The notes below the pieces were generated by a model. The model saw only the letters and a program-made list of their open reading frames with translations, was not told where the DNA came from and did not search any database. Below, piece by piece: positions 1-8,657 of a DNA stretch of 47,153 nucleotides. The position numbers and the translations under genes are program-made. This DNA comes from Chloroflexota bacterium (GTDB lineage: Bacteria > Chloroflexota > Anaerolineae > Anaerolineales > UBA11579). The stretch spans positions 1 through 47,153 of the forward strand of contig VRUJ01000033.1 of the NCBI GenBank assembly GCA_019456165.1. The letters run 5' to 3'. The first letter of the stretch is position 1; each line of letters starts with the position of its first letter.

Positions 1-743
1 ACACCAGCAGCAATCATGCGGCAAGCAAAGGTATGACGGAGCTGATGGCAGGTCACCCATATCCCAGCCAGCCGACAATATTTTGCCAATTGCATTTGGA
101 TACCCGTAATCGAAATTGGGTTCCCGCGCATGTTCAGAAATATTGGAATTTCTCTCCCTCCAGGGTGATTGCGTAAATATTGCTTGAGTAAGAGGAATGT
201 TGTTTCTGATAAATAAACAATTCGTTCCCGCTGTCCCTTGCCATTCACCCGCAGGTGGGGCGTGCGTTTTTCCGATAAGTAAATATCTTTGAGACGAAGA
301 TTGACCACTTCTCCTACCCGGATGCCAGTGTGCAACATCAAGGTAAAAATAGTCCGATCTCTTAAGTGATTGCTGAAAGAAGCAAACAGTTTTTCGATTT
401 CGTGATATTGAATATCTCGGGGTAAACGTTGAGCGGGTTTTACATAGTGGCGTTTGACCATCACTGGATTGTCTATCTGGATTTCACAAATATAAGTTAG
501 GTAATCATAAAACATCCGCAGGGAGATTAATCGCCTTCTGATGGTGGCAGACGCCCTGCCTAGGCTCTGTTGCCAATCGATAAATTCATCGACATCATGA
601 ACTGTGATTGATTCGGGATTTGGTTGGCCTAGCCATTTGAAAAATATCCGTACGTCGCTGGCATAATGGATGGCAGTACTGGAGCCTGGCTTTCTGCGGC
701 GCCAATACTTTTCAAAATTATCGATCTGTTGTTTGGGAAACAC
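1..743 (-). CDS. Tyrosine recombinase/integrase, XerC/D-like, cut by the left window edge
   Basis: The reading frame starts at a GTG at 743 preceded by a good GGAGG site, and runs leftward off the window, so about 248 residues are present and the C-terminus is missing. An N-terminal SAM-like core-binding domain (about residues 1-95) precedes the catalytic domain. Visible catalytic residues are Arg142 in TGIRVGE, a Lys near 169 (NGKGQRER) and the HxxR box HQLRH (His233, Arg236). The second His and the nucleophilic Tyr would lie beyond the edge. There is no AP2-type arm-binding domain, so it is closer to XerC/D or to simple element recombinases than to the arm-type integrase at 44847-45992. The opposite gene at 812 diverges from it. 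Family membership is near certain; whether it resolves chromosomes or moves an element cannot be told. Confidence 0.88.
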   Translation of the reverse strand, partial: MFPKQQIDNFEKYWRRRKPGSSTAIHYASDVRIFFKWLGQPNPESITVHDVDEFIDWQQSLGRASATIRRRLISLRMFYDYLTYICEIQIDNPVMVKRHYVKPAQRLPRDIQYHEIEKLFASFSNHLRDRTIFTLMLHTGIRVGEVVNLRLKDIYLSEKRTPHLRVNGKGQRERIVYLSETTFLLLKQYLRNHPGGREIPIFLNMRGNPISITGIQMQLAKYCRLAGIWVTCHQLRHTFACRMIAAG

Positions 744-811
744 ATTTCACCTCCGTAAGTGATTGCTTGAGCTTAGTTTAGCTCCTCACTTCGGAGATTC
801 CCTGTTATCTT

Positions 812-2056
812 TTGGTTGTTTTACTTAATGTAATATTAATTGTCTGCACGGCAATTCTTTTAGGAGCCTGCACCTTGTCATCTCCCGACGAAGTAGTAAT
901 GCATACTGCCACCCCAATTTCGCCATCTTATACCCAACTGATCTACGACTGCAACACCGGAGACCTGGTCTCCCCCGGCAATTTGATCCAGCCTGCTCCC
1001 GGATGCGACAGCTGGGAGATTAACCGCTACGAACGGCCATTTAACCAGGGCAGCCAGGTAGATTTCTTCCCGGACCTGGACATCCTCCAGGCCGAATTGG
1101 GTCAAGCGGGGAATTGGTACTTCCTGCGCATAGCACTTTTCGACATGCGTCCAGATACCAGCCACCCACAAGGGATGTATGCCATCGAAATGGACCTCGA
1201 CATGGACGGGCGCGGTGACGTGCTCGTATTGGTGCGCAACCCCGGGGAGGACGGCAGCGGCGATTATAAAGTTACCGGCGTTCAAGTCTTCAAAGACAGC
1301 AACGACGATGTGGGCAACCAATTACCCCTACAGCCAGATTTACCTTATGAAGGTGACAGCTACGACCTGATTGTTTTCAACCAGGGTATCGGTTCTGACC
1401 CAGATTTGGCCTGGGCGCGTGCAATACCCGGAAAACCTGCATTTGTTGAGTTAGCCTTTAAATCAGCCTTGATCAACAACGATGTAGAATTCATTTGGTG
1501 GGTGTGGGCAGACCAGGGCGTGGATGATCCGGCCAGCTTCGATTACCATGATTCTTTCTTCCACTCAGACGCCGGGGATGTCTACCAATCGCAAGTCTAC
1601 TTCCCATCCAATGAGATTCGCGAATTGGATAACACCTGTGCGGCCCTTTGGGGCGCCCCCCCCTCCGAAGATCCCAGCCTATGCGAGAACGATCCAAACT
1701 ATTCGCGCCCTTCACCAACACCCCCCGGTGGAAGAACAGGTACGCCTCCCAGTTTAGTTTCCAGCACTCCAAGCAATACCCCAACCAGACCCAGCTTCGA
1801 GAACACCTGGACCCCGTCTCCAACTCCAACGCGACCCAGCTTCGAGTTCACCTGGACACCGTCTCCCACTCCGACTCCCACTCCTACTCTGACTCCAACA
1901 TTACCTTGCGGCCAATTCAGACCTTGCACCCCACCACCACCCCCGCCAACAACTTGCGTACCTGGCATTCCTTGCAATGACCGACCAACAGCCACTATCA
2001 CGCCAACACCCACGATCACGCCTACGCCGTGTGCCGCGACAGTGGGGTGTAATTAA
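812..2056 (+). CDS. Surface lipoprotein with Pro/Thr-rich C-terminal tail
   Basis: The 414-residue product begins at a TTG; no in-frame ATG is available upstream of the hydrophobic segment. The N-terminus is a lipoprotein signal with lipobox LLGAC (Cys20), followed by a globular region of about 270 residues with Asp-rich stretches (DLDMDGRGD) that could bind calcium. The last 120 residues are low-complexity TPTPT/PSPTPT repeats, a stalk common in Anaerolineae surface proteins. No catalytic family is recognised. The ribosome binding site is weak (GGAG about 16 bases upstream), so the exact start is uncertain. Export and lipid anchoring are inferred from the signal. Confidence 0.75.
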   Translation: MVVLLNVILIVCTAILLGACTLSSPDEVVMHTATPISPSYTQLIYDCNTGDLVSPGNLIQPAPGCDSWEINRYERPFNQGSQVDFFPDLDILQAELGQAGNWYFLRIALFDMRPDTSHPQGMYAIEMDLDMDGRGDVLVLVRNPGEDGSGDYKVTGVQVFKDSNDDVGNQLPLQPDLPYEGDSYDLIVFNQGIGSDPDLAWARAIPGKPAFVELAFKSALINNDVEFIWWVWADQGVDDPASFDYHDSFFHSDAGDVYQSQVYFPSNEIRELDNTCAALWGAPPSEDPSLCENDPNYSRPSPTPPGGRTGTPPSLVSSTPSNTPTRPSFENTWTPSPTPTRPSFEFTWTPSPTPTPTPTLTPTLPCGQFRPCTPPPPPPTTCVPGIPCNDRPTATITPTPTITPTPCAATVGCN

Positions 2057-2101
2057 ACTAGGGTTTCAGATCGAGCGTCGATCATATCAGCAATGACCTA
2101 G

Positions 2102-2126
2102 AGAGGCGTCCAGGGGGGCGTCTCTT
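2102..2126 (+). terminator. Stem-loop after the lipoprotein gene
   Basis: A 10-bp stem (AGAGGCGTCC paired with GGGCGTCTCT, two G-T pairs) with a 4-base loop lies about 45 bases after the stop codon. The T-tract is poor (tattc), so termination is probable, not certain. The rest of the space up to the next gene (2127-2400) shows no gene or RNA that I recognise. Confidence 0.5.
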
Positions 2127-2400
2127 ATTCGTGGATTAGGTAGTTGGAAGCTCGCGAAGAAGGAATTTCTCCTTTCTATCTGGATTTTATGTGGAGGAAT
2201 CACTATAATGTAATATAAATCACAAACCACTCTATCACAGAATACAATTCAGGCAGAGGCACATCTCAAACACCCATCCTGTGAGCATCACCGAAGACTG
2301 CTGAAAGTGATTCAGTGGTCTAATTTTTTGCAAGGCTACTTATTCTAACAAAATTGGTATGTTGGTGGCTTCATTTGGTAATCGCTCGAGGAGGATTACT

Positions 2401-2814
2401 GTGTCAACTTATACAGACAAACAAAATTCTACTCCCATCCGCTTACGCAAGATCGCAAAAATCTGGGGCCTGATCAGTATTGGATTGTTAACCGTATTAC
2501 TGATTGGGGAGATGGTATCCCCACATGCTGGAGAGGAACAGGTACCATTTATCGAATGGGTAATGCTTTTTCTATTCCCCTTTGCAACCGTTCTAGGCAT
2601 GGCTATTGCCTGGCGTTGGGAGGCTTTGGGCGGCATCATTTCGACGGCCAGTTTTGTGATATTCATCGTGCTGCTCACCGCAGATCGTGGTGAACTGATC
2701 GCCTGGCCTGGCTTAGCTATGATGCTGCTTATTGCCATGCCCGGCTTCCTTTTCCTAGCATGTTGGTATATATCGCGAGGAGAGCAGCAGACAGTCGAAA
2801 CTGGAGAATTCTAA
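2401..2814 (+). CDS. Small four-helix membrane protein of unknown function
   Basis: I place the start at the GTG at 2401 because GAGGAGG ends 6 bases before it; an in-frame ATG 42 bases upstream lacks a site. The 137-residue product has four hydrophobic segments (about residues 22-41, 54-72, 77-95 and 104-122), with a short charged N-terminus and a polar C-terminal tail ending in ETGEF. No motif suggests a transported substrate or catalysis. It resembles the many small four-helix proteins of Chloroflexi. It stands alone, with no operon partner on its strand. Confidence 0.7.
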   Translation: MSTYTDKQNSTPIRLRKIAKIWGLISIGLLTVLLIGEMVSPHAGEEQVPFIEWVMLFLFPFATVLGMAIAWRWEALGGIISTASFVIFIVLLTADRGELIAWPGLAMMLLIAMPGFLFLACWYISRGEQQTVETGEF

Positions 2815-2854
2815 CACTTATCAAGCGATCTAGTATTTGATTTCAGATCCCGGA

Positions 2855-3724
2855 TTAAGGTGTGAACGTAATCTGGCGGGTAACGCATATACCAAGCGGG
2901 GGAGGGAAATCCTCAGTGCATAAAGTAGCGGTGGTTATAGTTAAGCCGGAGGGTAAATTCCACGGACCCCTCCCAAAATACCCTGTATCACCCGGGCTCA
3001 GATTTTCAAGAGCCCCGGGAGTACAATTGGCAGAACTCATAAATTGACTTGTTGCGAAAGACGTCGTGTAATTGGTGCCCTGGTCGACTATCTCGAATTC
3101 GATGGACTCAAGAATCACCCCGCCGGTGTTTTCTACTGTAAAGAACAATGCCCAATCCCCTGAGCAAAAGATGCGTTGATCATAAGTGAGTGAAAAATCT
3201 ACTGCCGGGGTGGGGATTAAGGTAGGTGTTGGAGGTGGCGGTGGGGTACGCACGGGTAATCTATTGGAATCCCCAGATACTGTAGCATATCTACCCCACA
3301 AATAGCATAACTCTCCTGGTCTATCCAGGTTTCTAATGTGCCAATAGCTGTTATCGGCCAACCGCCCAACAACCTCAGATGTTTCTCCCACTAACAGATC
3401 ACCCACCCAATCGTAAACTTGTCCCGGACCGGTGCGGCAGTTGGTATCCACAGATACGATTACCATTGGAATACCTAGGGTAGGAGTAGAAGTGAATATA
3501 GGTGTTAGTGTAATCGTTGGAGTGGGAAGATTCTGAGCAGGAGCTTCCCCCAATGGAGTATTAGAAACAGGTGCCTGACCGACCTGAACAGTTCGGGTCA
3601 CCGCTAAGGAGGTTTCAACTGTGTCACTAACATCTCGCGGGATAGAGCAAGCAAGAAATTGCAGCAGGCACACACTCAGAAAAACTGAAAATTTAACACG
3701 AATATTCATTTTCCGCGTCACCAT
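2855..3724 (-). CDS. Lipoprotein with an SH3-like domain
   Basis: The ATG at 3724 has a GAGGAGG site 5 bases upstream. A lipoprotein signal with FLAC lipobox is followed by a Thr/Pro-rich spacer, an SH3b-like domain with the usual CRTGPGQVYDWVG start (about residues 90-150), a second Pro/Thr linker, and a C-terminal beta-type domain of about 110 residues with four cysteines. The SH3-like module resembles those of the lipoprotein at 7639, and similar modules bind peptidoglycan or peptides. An extracytoplasmic attachment role is inferred. Total length is 289 residues. Confidence 0.75.
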   Translation of the reverse strand: MVTRKMNIRVKFSVFLSVCLLQFLACSIPRDVSDTVETSLAVTRTVQVGQAPVSNTPLGEAPAQNLPTPTITLTPIFTSTPTLGIPMVIVSVDTNCRTGPGQVYDWVGDLLVGETSEVVGRLADNSYWHIRNLDRPGELCYLWGRYATVSGDSNRLPVRTPPPPPTPTLIPTPAVDFSLTYDQRIFCSGDWALFFTVENTGGVILESIEFEIVDQGTNYTTSFATSQFMSSANCTPGALENLSPGDTGYFGRGPWNLPSGLTITTATLCTEDFPPPLGICVTRQITFTP

Positions 3725-4043
3725 CCTAACCTCCTCAAGAAGTTTTGCGGTTGGTTAAGATAAAACCCTTCTGATTACAGTTTACAATATCTGGCCAATA
3801 AATGCAACCAGTCCGATGTCTAAACCGCTTGAAATGACGTAACTCCCACATGGTCGGGGGGTTAACTGTTTACATCATAATCCCATTGAATAATAAAAAT
3901 ACTGGTCTTCAAAACGAACATTGCAGCCCAAAGGTAGAGAGAGGAGGTATTTATAAGTTATATCCTTTTCCCGACTGAAAGAATGGACTATTATATCAAT
4001 CCGCACGCGCGGACAATCTATCTAATCTTATGGAGGTAATACC
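3725..4043. other. Intergenic region between divergent genes
   Basis: This 319-base AT-rich stretch separates the lipoprotein on the minus strand from the membrane protein on the plus strand, and must hold both promoters. I see no RNA gene, no repeat and no convincing ORF, and could not pick a confident -35/-10 pair. Confidence 0.5.
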
Positions 4044-4421
4044 GTGAAACTCAATACCTTATTTACGATCAATGCCATCGTTGCATTACTTTTCGGTTTA
4101 GGCTTCGTTTTGATGCCGGATCAAGTTTTAGATCTCTATGATGTCACCCTTGATGATGCCGGAACATATGTCGCCAATATATTTGGCGCAGCCTTGCTTG
4201 GCTTCGCAACCATGACATGGCTAGCCAGGAACTCTAGTGCATCGGAAGCCCGGAATGGGTTAATGTGGGGCTTATTTATTGAACATACTGTCGGTTTTGT
4301 ATTTTCTCTGATGGCCCAGACAAATGAAATAATGAATGCCATGGGCTGGTCAATTGTTGCCATTTATGGGCTATTAGCGCTAGGATACGCCTATTTCCTA
4401 TTCATGGCACCGAGCGACTAA
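4044..4421 (+). CDS. Small four-helix membrane protein
   Basis: The GTG at 4044 follows a GGAGGT site by 6 bases. The 125-residue product has four hydrophobic helices (about 7-25, 42-60, 73-92 and 100-120) and short loops, with a conserved-looking MPDQVLDLYDV turn after helix 1. The layout resembles DUF4345-like or DoxX-like small membrane proteins, but no diagnostic residue places it firmly. It is a single-gene unit closed by a strong terminator. Confidence 0.72.
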   Translation: MKLNTLFTINAIVALLFGLGFVLMPDQVLDLYDVTLDDAGTYVANIFGAALLGFATMTWLARNSSASEARNGLMWGLFIEHTVGFVFSLMAQTNEIMNAMGWSIVAIYGLLALGYAYFLFMAPSD

Positions 4422-4455
4422 CCACAAACTTAGCTAAAACAACCCACAAAACTTT

Positions 4456-4492
4456 AAACCTGCGCCTAGAATACCCGGCGCAGGTTTGGTTT
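4456..4492 (+). terminator. Rho-independent terminator of the gene at 4044
   Basis: A perfect 11-bp stem (AAACCTGCGCC with GGCGCAGGTTT) with a 10-base loop is followed by ggttt. It lies 35 bases past the stop codon. The flanking A and T runs would let it act in both directions. Confidence 0.75.
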
Positions 4493-4656
4493 AATCCACT
4501 ACAAATGTTATATTATCGCAGTATTGCGATCTAGATATTCACGCTATGCTGAAAAACTTGAAGAAACAGTTTGAGGACCCCTAAAGCTAAGAATTTGGGG
4601 CACAAATTCTATATTATTTTTATTACATTCCCCCCTTATTATCAATACGATACATC

Positions 4657-5300
4657 TTATGGGCTTACCCGCGTGAGCGTCACCTCGCCCACAGCTTCTC
4701 CTCCGCCTACAAATGTAATTGTGTGGGTCGCATTGATCTCATCTATCGAAAGCGTTCCAGTGGCCTCCATTGTTGCGATTCCAGCATCCGGGATCAACTC
4801 ACCCGTCATGTTAATCTCTCCATCGAATGAGATGGTCAGAACCACATCGCCGAAAACCGGGTCATCCAACACTTCAAAGTAAGCGCCGTCTGCATCGTAA
4901 GTGCCGAAATAAGTCTGAGGAGCAGGGTCGATGGCTCCGAAAACAAAACCACCGACATCAATAGTGAACTCAGCAGTTCCATCCGGGTTAACCACTGCCT
5001 GTACTTCTATGCCGCCTGTTGATCCAAAAGTGATATTCAACCAACTACCTTCCCAGTCGCCGGCAAATTGCGCTGCCTGGTCATGCCCGGTATCCAGAGT
5101 TACAGTTGGTGATGGGATTGGCGTATCGCTGGGTTCTGGTTCAGGTTCGGGAGGTTGAGCTCCTCCATTTCAGGTTCATCAGTTTCCGCGGGTACGGGTG
5201 GTTCTGTGGGCGCAGAAGTACTGCTGCTTCCGCCGCAGGCCAGGATGCTTATTATGAGGGCAGAAAATAGAAAGGTTATTTTTAGTACTGCTTTTAGCAT
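4657..5300 (-). pseudogene. Lipoprotein gene broken by a single-base frameshift
   Basis: The gene starts at the ATG at 5300 with lipobox SILAC and a Ser/Thr/Pro-rich linker. Near 5151-5165 the sensible reading moves to another frame, in which the Pro-Glu-rich linker (PPEPEPEP) continues and leads into a beta-rich domain (AGDWEGSWLNITFG) ending at 4657. Restoring one base in GAGGAGC just before the linker gives one intact protein of about 214 residues. As read, the first frame stops at 5100-5102. The domain is unrecognised. It may be a true mutation, a phase-variable site or an assembly error; the short EP-coding repeat at the junction makes slippage plausible. Confidence 0.72.
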
Positions 5301-5670
5301 AATAAGGTCTCCGAAAGAGATACGCGTTTTTGCTTGTTATTTAAGTTTTTTTACATTACTTTCATTATACCCATTTATTTTTCACTTTAAGGGTCAATTA
5401 CATTATTAGCTCATGTGAATAAGCTAGACTTCAGGCTGAGCAACTTGCGACAACACAAAAGACCAATTACTAATAAAGAAATCAACCAAAGCAAGGTTCC
5501 ATATACCTATCCGTCTACTCAACCACCAATCATTATTGTTCAGAGTTGCTGAAGGTGATTTAGTTTAATTTGATTACACCTAATATATAAATCCTAGTTC
5601 TCCCGATTATAAAATATATTCACACGGAATATGTGCTAAGAAACAACTCTGATCCCACCCTAATTGAATT
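5301..5670. other. AT-rich intergenic region
   Basis: The space lies upstream of the frameshifted lipoprotein gene (which would have its promoter near 5310-5400) and downstream of the epimerase-like gene. I see no ORF with a ribosome binding site, no RNA gene and no clear terminator. Confidence 0.45.
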
Positions 5671-6675
5671 TTATATCTTCTCCAAAAAGCCCTTTTCCCG
5701 TAACCAAGCTTCAGTGTATTTCATCCCTTCTTCCAAGTTTACAATCGGCTGCCATCCTAACATTTCACGCGCTTTTTGATTACTAAAACTGTTACTGCTT
5801 CGTAATGAGTTTACTGCTCCGCGAGTAATACTAGATTTCTTACCTTCTAAAGCTGATTTAATCTCAAATAAAAGTGCTGCAAACCAAGCTAATTGGTATG
5901 GAAGTGATGGCAGAGATTGGATTTCAAGCATCTGTGCGTATGCACCAAAGAAATCCCGCCATGGAAGTGTACATCCATCGGTAAGGTTAAACGCCTCCCC
6001 AATTGCTGTGTTTACTCTGGCACACAGAATCAAACCATCTATCAAGTTATCAATGTAAACTGGCTTACAAAGATGTCGACCGCCATCAATTAGGATCATC
6101 TTTCCTGATTTAATCGCTTCAATCGGACGAATGGTGAATTGTTTTGAGCCGGGACCATATACTTGCGATGCACGTGCCACAACCACAGGCAACCCAAATT
6201 CGTGATGACTGCGAAATACGATTTTCTCAGCAGCAACTTTTGAGTCATGATATAGTTTCCCGGTAATGCGCGTAGGTGTATCTTCACTTATGTTGAATGC
6301 TTGTAATGAACCGTAAACCGCACATGAACTGATATAAACAAAGCGGTCAACTCCTGTGGAAAGAGCATCTTCCACGATGTTCTGAGTTCCTTTTACGTTC
6401 ACCTCCCTGACAACCTGCTTAGAACCACTTTCCCCTACACGCGCTGCGGCATGGAAAATAATATTGCAATCACTTGTTACATCCTTCAGAGTTTGGATTT
6501 CCGTGATATCGCCAATAACGACCTCAACACCAATATCTGATAACCATTTTCCTTTTTCGGGGTTTCGGGCTAACACTCTTACTTTTGTTTTTCCTTCATT
6601 TACCAGGTATCGAGCTAAATGCCCTCCAATAAAGCCTGTGGCTCCGGTTATAAGTACTTGTTTGTTTTTTCCCAA
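5671..6675 (-). CDS. NAD(P)-dependent epimerase/dehydratase (extended SDR)
   Basis: The 334-residue product starts at a TTG (6675) with GGGAG about 9 bases upstream. It has the N-terminal Rossmann motif GATGFIGG (residues 11-18) and the catalytic pair Tyr142-x3-Lys146 (YHDSK) with Ser116/117, as in extended short-chain dehydrogenases. The C-terminal half carries the usual substrate-side pattern (ARASQVYGPG, then NLTDG). It is closest to the 3-beta-hydroxysteroid dehydrogenase/sugar epimerase group. The substrate may be a nucleotide sugar or a hydroxylated lipid; the neighbours give no hint. Confidence 0.85.
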   Translation of the reverse strand: MGKNKQVLITGATGFIGGHLARYLVNEGKTKVRVLARNPEKGKWLSDIGVEVVIGDITEIQTLKDVTSDCNIIFHAAARVGESGSKQVVREVNVKGTQNIVEDALSTGVDRFVYISSCAVYGSLQAFNISEDTPTRITGKLYHDSKVAAEKIVFRSHHEFGLPVVVARASQVYGPGSKQFTIRPIEAIKSGKMILIDGGRHLCKPVYIDNLIDGLILCARVNTAIGEAFNLTDGCTLPWRDFFGAYAQMLEIQSLPSLPYQLAWFAALLFEIKSALEGKKSSITRGAVNSLRSSNSFSNQKAREMLGWQPIVNLEEGMKYTEAWLREKGFLEKI

Positions 6676-7018
6676 GGTTTATCTCCCTTAAATCTCAGGT
6701 GCATCGCACTATGAGTATTGAATATTCTTTTTTCATGCAAGGTTAAGGATATTTGATTTAATTAATAATGTGAAGGGTTATATGTTTAGTGAATCAAAAT
6801 CCCCGGATTGGAATAAATGTCAGCTCAACGAACTTCCAAGGTATGAATTTAACTCAATCTTGTTTTTTCTATAGATATTGATTTCTCTAATACATTTGGT
6901 AACCGCAAGCTTGTGTGTTTAAAACAATAATAATATTACCGATAGATTAATTACATTGTTGATCCTCTCAACCATTCAAATAAAGTCATCTCAGCTATTT
7001 TAACCATAGAAAATATCT
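6676..7018. other. AT-rich intergenic region
   Basis: This stretch holds the upstream region of the epimerase-like gene. A 30-codon plus-strand frame at 6782-6874 is the only coding-like thing seen and is not convincing. No RNA or repeat was recognised. Confidence 0.4.
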
Positions 7019-7309
7019 TTAGTCTACAATATTGTAAAATTCACGATGCCCTTTCTCCACCAGTGGAGTCATACGCCCAAACCACTCGCCAAAATCCGGG
7101 ATAGCGAGGATTTCATCAAATCTCTTTTCCCAGGCAGCCAAGTTCTCAACTTCTTCCTCAGTGACGACAGTGAAGAATTGCCCACTGATGTCGGTCATGA
7201 TTTTGACCTTCAATCTTTCCGGCCACTTTTCTCCCGCTTCCTTGAACAAAGCCACAAGCTCATCCCCTTTGCCATACTTACATTGAAAAACATCACGTAC
7301 TAGTATCAT
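7019..7309 (-). CDS. Small alpha/beta-barrel protein, NIPSNAP/monooxygenase-like fold
   Basis: I choose the ATG at 7309, preceded by AGGTGG, over a GTG 9 bases upstream. The 96-residue product has an order consistent with a ferredoxin-like dimeric alpha/beta barrel: strand (MILVRDVFQC), amphipathic helix (KGDELVALFKEAGEKWP), strand (VKIMTDISGQFFTVVTEEEV), helix (LAAWEKRFDEIL), and a final strand. Such proteins include antibiotic-biosynthesis monooxygenases, Dabb and NIPSNAP families. No heme or metal residue can be assigned, so function is open. Confidence 0.72.
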   Translation of the reverse strand: MILVRDVFQCKYGKGDELVALFKEAGEKWPERLKVKIMTDISGQFFTVVTEEEVENLAAWEKRFDEILAIPDFGEWFGRMTPLVEKGHREFYNIVD

Positions 7310-7638
7310 GCCTACCACCTTTCCTCTTATTGTTTGGTTTAATATAATACCATACTAGTCCTAATTTATCGGTGTTAGCTTGCTTGGTCAACAGATGGAT
7401 TATTTTCTACTATTTTTATCTGGAGAGAAAGGTTCATTCGGGATTATCCAGCTCGTATTATGAAAAATGTTGGATTGGAGCTTGGTTCATTGAATTAATA
7501 GATCCGCATTACTTTTCCAAGAATCCTATCATTTATGTAAGCAAGTTGATGATAGCGAGGTACTTTTGTCCTACAGACTCCAAGCATGATTAGGCGAATA
7601 ATGCTATTATTAGCTTCTAATCAAGAAAGGAGGTCCTC
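7310..7638. other. Intergenic region upstream of the SH3-like lipoprotein
   Basis: AT-rich space between divergent genes. A 73-codon frame at 7372-7593 has no ribosome binding site and unnatural composition. I see nothing else here. Confidence 0.45.
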
Positions 7639-8445
7639 ATGTTTAACAAAAAATTTTTCCGAGTATTGATCCTAATCGGGATTCTGGTACTTATACTGGC
7701 AGCCTGTGGCGGTGACGAGGAAACCGAGCAAGTGTTTATCACCGCACCCCCGCCTGAAGCTACCGAACCCCCCGTGGCTGAAGAACCTAGCGAAGCGCCT
7801 GCAACCGAAGCACCAGCTACAGAAGCGCCCACTGAAGAACCCGCTACAGAAGCTCCTGCTACTGAAGCCCCTGCAACGGAAGCGCCTGCAACAGAAGCGC
7901 CTCCCGCTGAGGAAGGCGAGGTCAGGATCGAGGTGAGTATGGCGAAAACTGCGGTTTGCAATACCGCAGCTGGTGCCAACTCCCCCGCCTATGGGACTGT
8001 GTACGCAGATACAACCGTAACTATGCTGGGAAGGGGCGTTGGCGCAGGTTGGATAGCGATTGTATCCCCCACGGATCCAAGCGAAGTTTGTTGGCTACGT
8101 GAAACAGATGTGGTTTACGACGGCGAATTCTCTGAGCTGCCAATTTATGGCCGTACAGAAGGAATCGATCCAGATGAAGAAGGTGAGCCTATCATCCTTC
8201 CGGATGGCGTTGAGTCTCAAATCATCGCAGATGTATCCTGCTTAAGCGGCCCAGGTTCTGGTTATAACAATATACGCACACTTCTTGTTGGAGAAACTGT
8301 GATCGTACACGGCAAGGGTATTGGCTCGGGTTGGTTTGTCGTAGCCTTGCCCGACAGCGGACAAGATTGCTGGATTCCTGATACTGCAGTTGATTTTACC
8401 GGGAATCTTGAAGATCTGACTATCTTTAACGCTCCACCCAAATAA
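7639..8445 (+). CDS. Lipoprotein with TEAPATEAP stalk and two SH3-like domains
   Basis: The ATG is preceded by a near-ideal AAGGAGG site. A 20-residue hydrophobic signal ends in lipobox LAAC (Cys23). Residues about 45-92 form a degenerate Pro-Ala-Thr-Glu repeat (TEAPATEAP units) that should be an extended stalk on the outside of the membrane. Two similar domains follow, about 98-150 and 190-260, each with a Cys-(N/L)-x2-(A/P)G start and a C-W-(L/I) box (VCWLRE, DCWIPD); both look like SH3b modules with a likely internal disulfide. It forms its own transcription unit with a terminator. Wall attachment is likely but inferred. Confidence 0.82.
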   Translation: MFNKKFFRVLILIGILVLILAACGGDEETEQVFITAPPPEATEPPVAEEPSEAPATEAPATEAPTEEPATEAPATEAPATEAPATEAPPAEEGEVRIEVSMAKTAVCNTAAGANSPAYGTVYADTTVTMLGRGVGAGWIAIVSPTDPSEVCWLRETDVVYDGEFSELPIYGRTEGIDPDEEGEPIILPDGVESQIIADVSCLSGPGSGYNNIRTLLVGETVIVHGKGIGSGWFVVALPDSGQDCWIPDTAVDFTGNLEDLTIFNAPPK

Positions 8446-8480
8446 CTAGTATTTGGGAATACCAATAACATTAATTAATG

Positions 8481-8511
8481 AAGGGGCGGTTCAACAGATC
8501 CGCCCCTTTTT
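8481..8511 (+). terminator. Rho-independent terminator
   Basis: The stem AAGGGGCGG/CCGCCCCTT encloses a 10-base loop and runs into a T-tract, about 35 bases after the lipoprotein stop codon. Confidence 0.85.
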
Positions 8512-8597
8512 GAATCCGCAAACTACCTGACAGCTAGGCGCAGGACTATTTACACATAAATCTCTTCTTCCTTGTTATAATTCCCCAGCAACCATTA

Positions 8598-8640
8598 AGG
8601 GGTTCGACTCCCCTGCTTAACGATTTCCAAAAAGAAATCG
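8598..8640 (+). other. tRNA T-arm-like stem-loop and a second hairpin before the radical SAM gene
   Basis: AGGGG-TTCGACT-CCCCT at 8598-8614 has the exact shape of a tRNA T-arm (5-bp stem, 7-base TTCGAnT loop) but no tRNA 5' part is present. Seven bases on, CGATTTC/GAAATCG (8621-8640) forms a second hairpin just before the GAGG site of the next gene. It may be a tRNA relic or a leader RNA structure. Confidence 0.35.
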
Positions 8641-8657
8641 ACCGAGGTACACAGAGA

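Noticed and set aside
1699..2019. Val/Gly-rich frame opposite the Thr-Pro stalk of the first lipoprotein
   Set aside because: It is the antisense shadow of a simple Thr-Pro repeat.
6782..6874. 30-codon plus-strand frame with an AAGG upstream
   Set aside because: Too short and without any pattern; the site is weak.
7372..7593. 73-codon plus-strand frame
   Set aside because: No ribosome binding site and unnatural residue mix (Tyr, Cys, Trp).
7700..7930. Repeated GCTCCTGC/GAAGCCCC units that at first resemble a tandem repeat array or CRISPR
   Set aside because: The units are in frame and encode the TEAPATEAP stalk; spacing is too short and there are no spacers.
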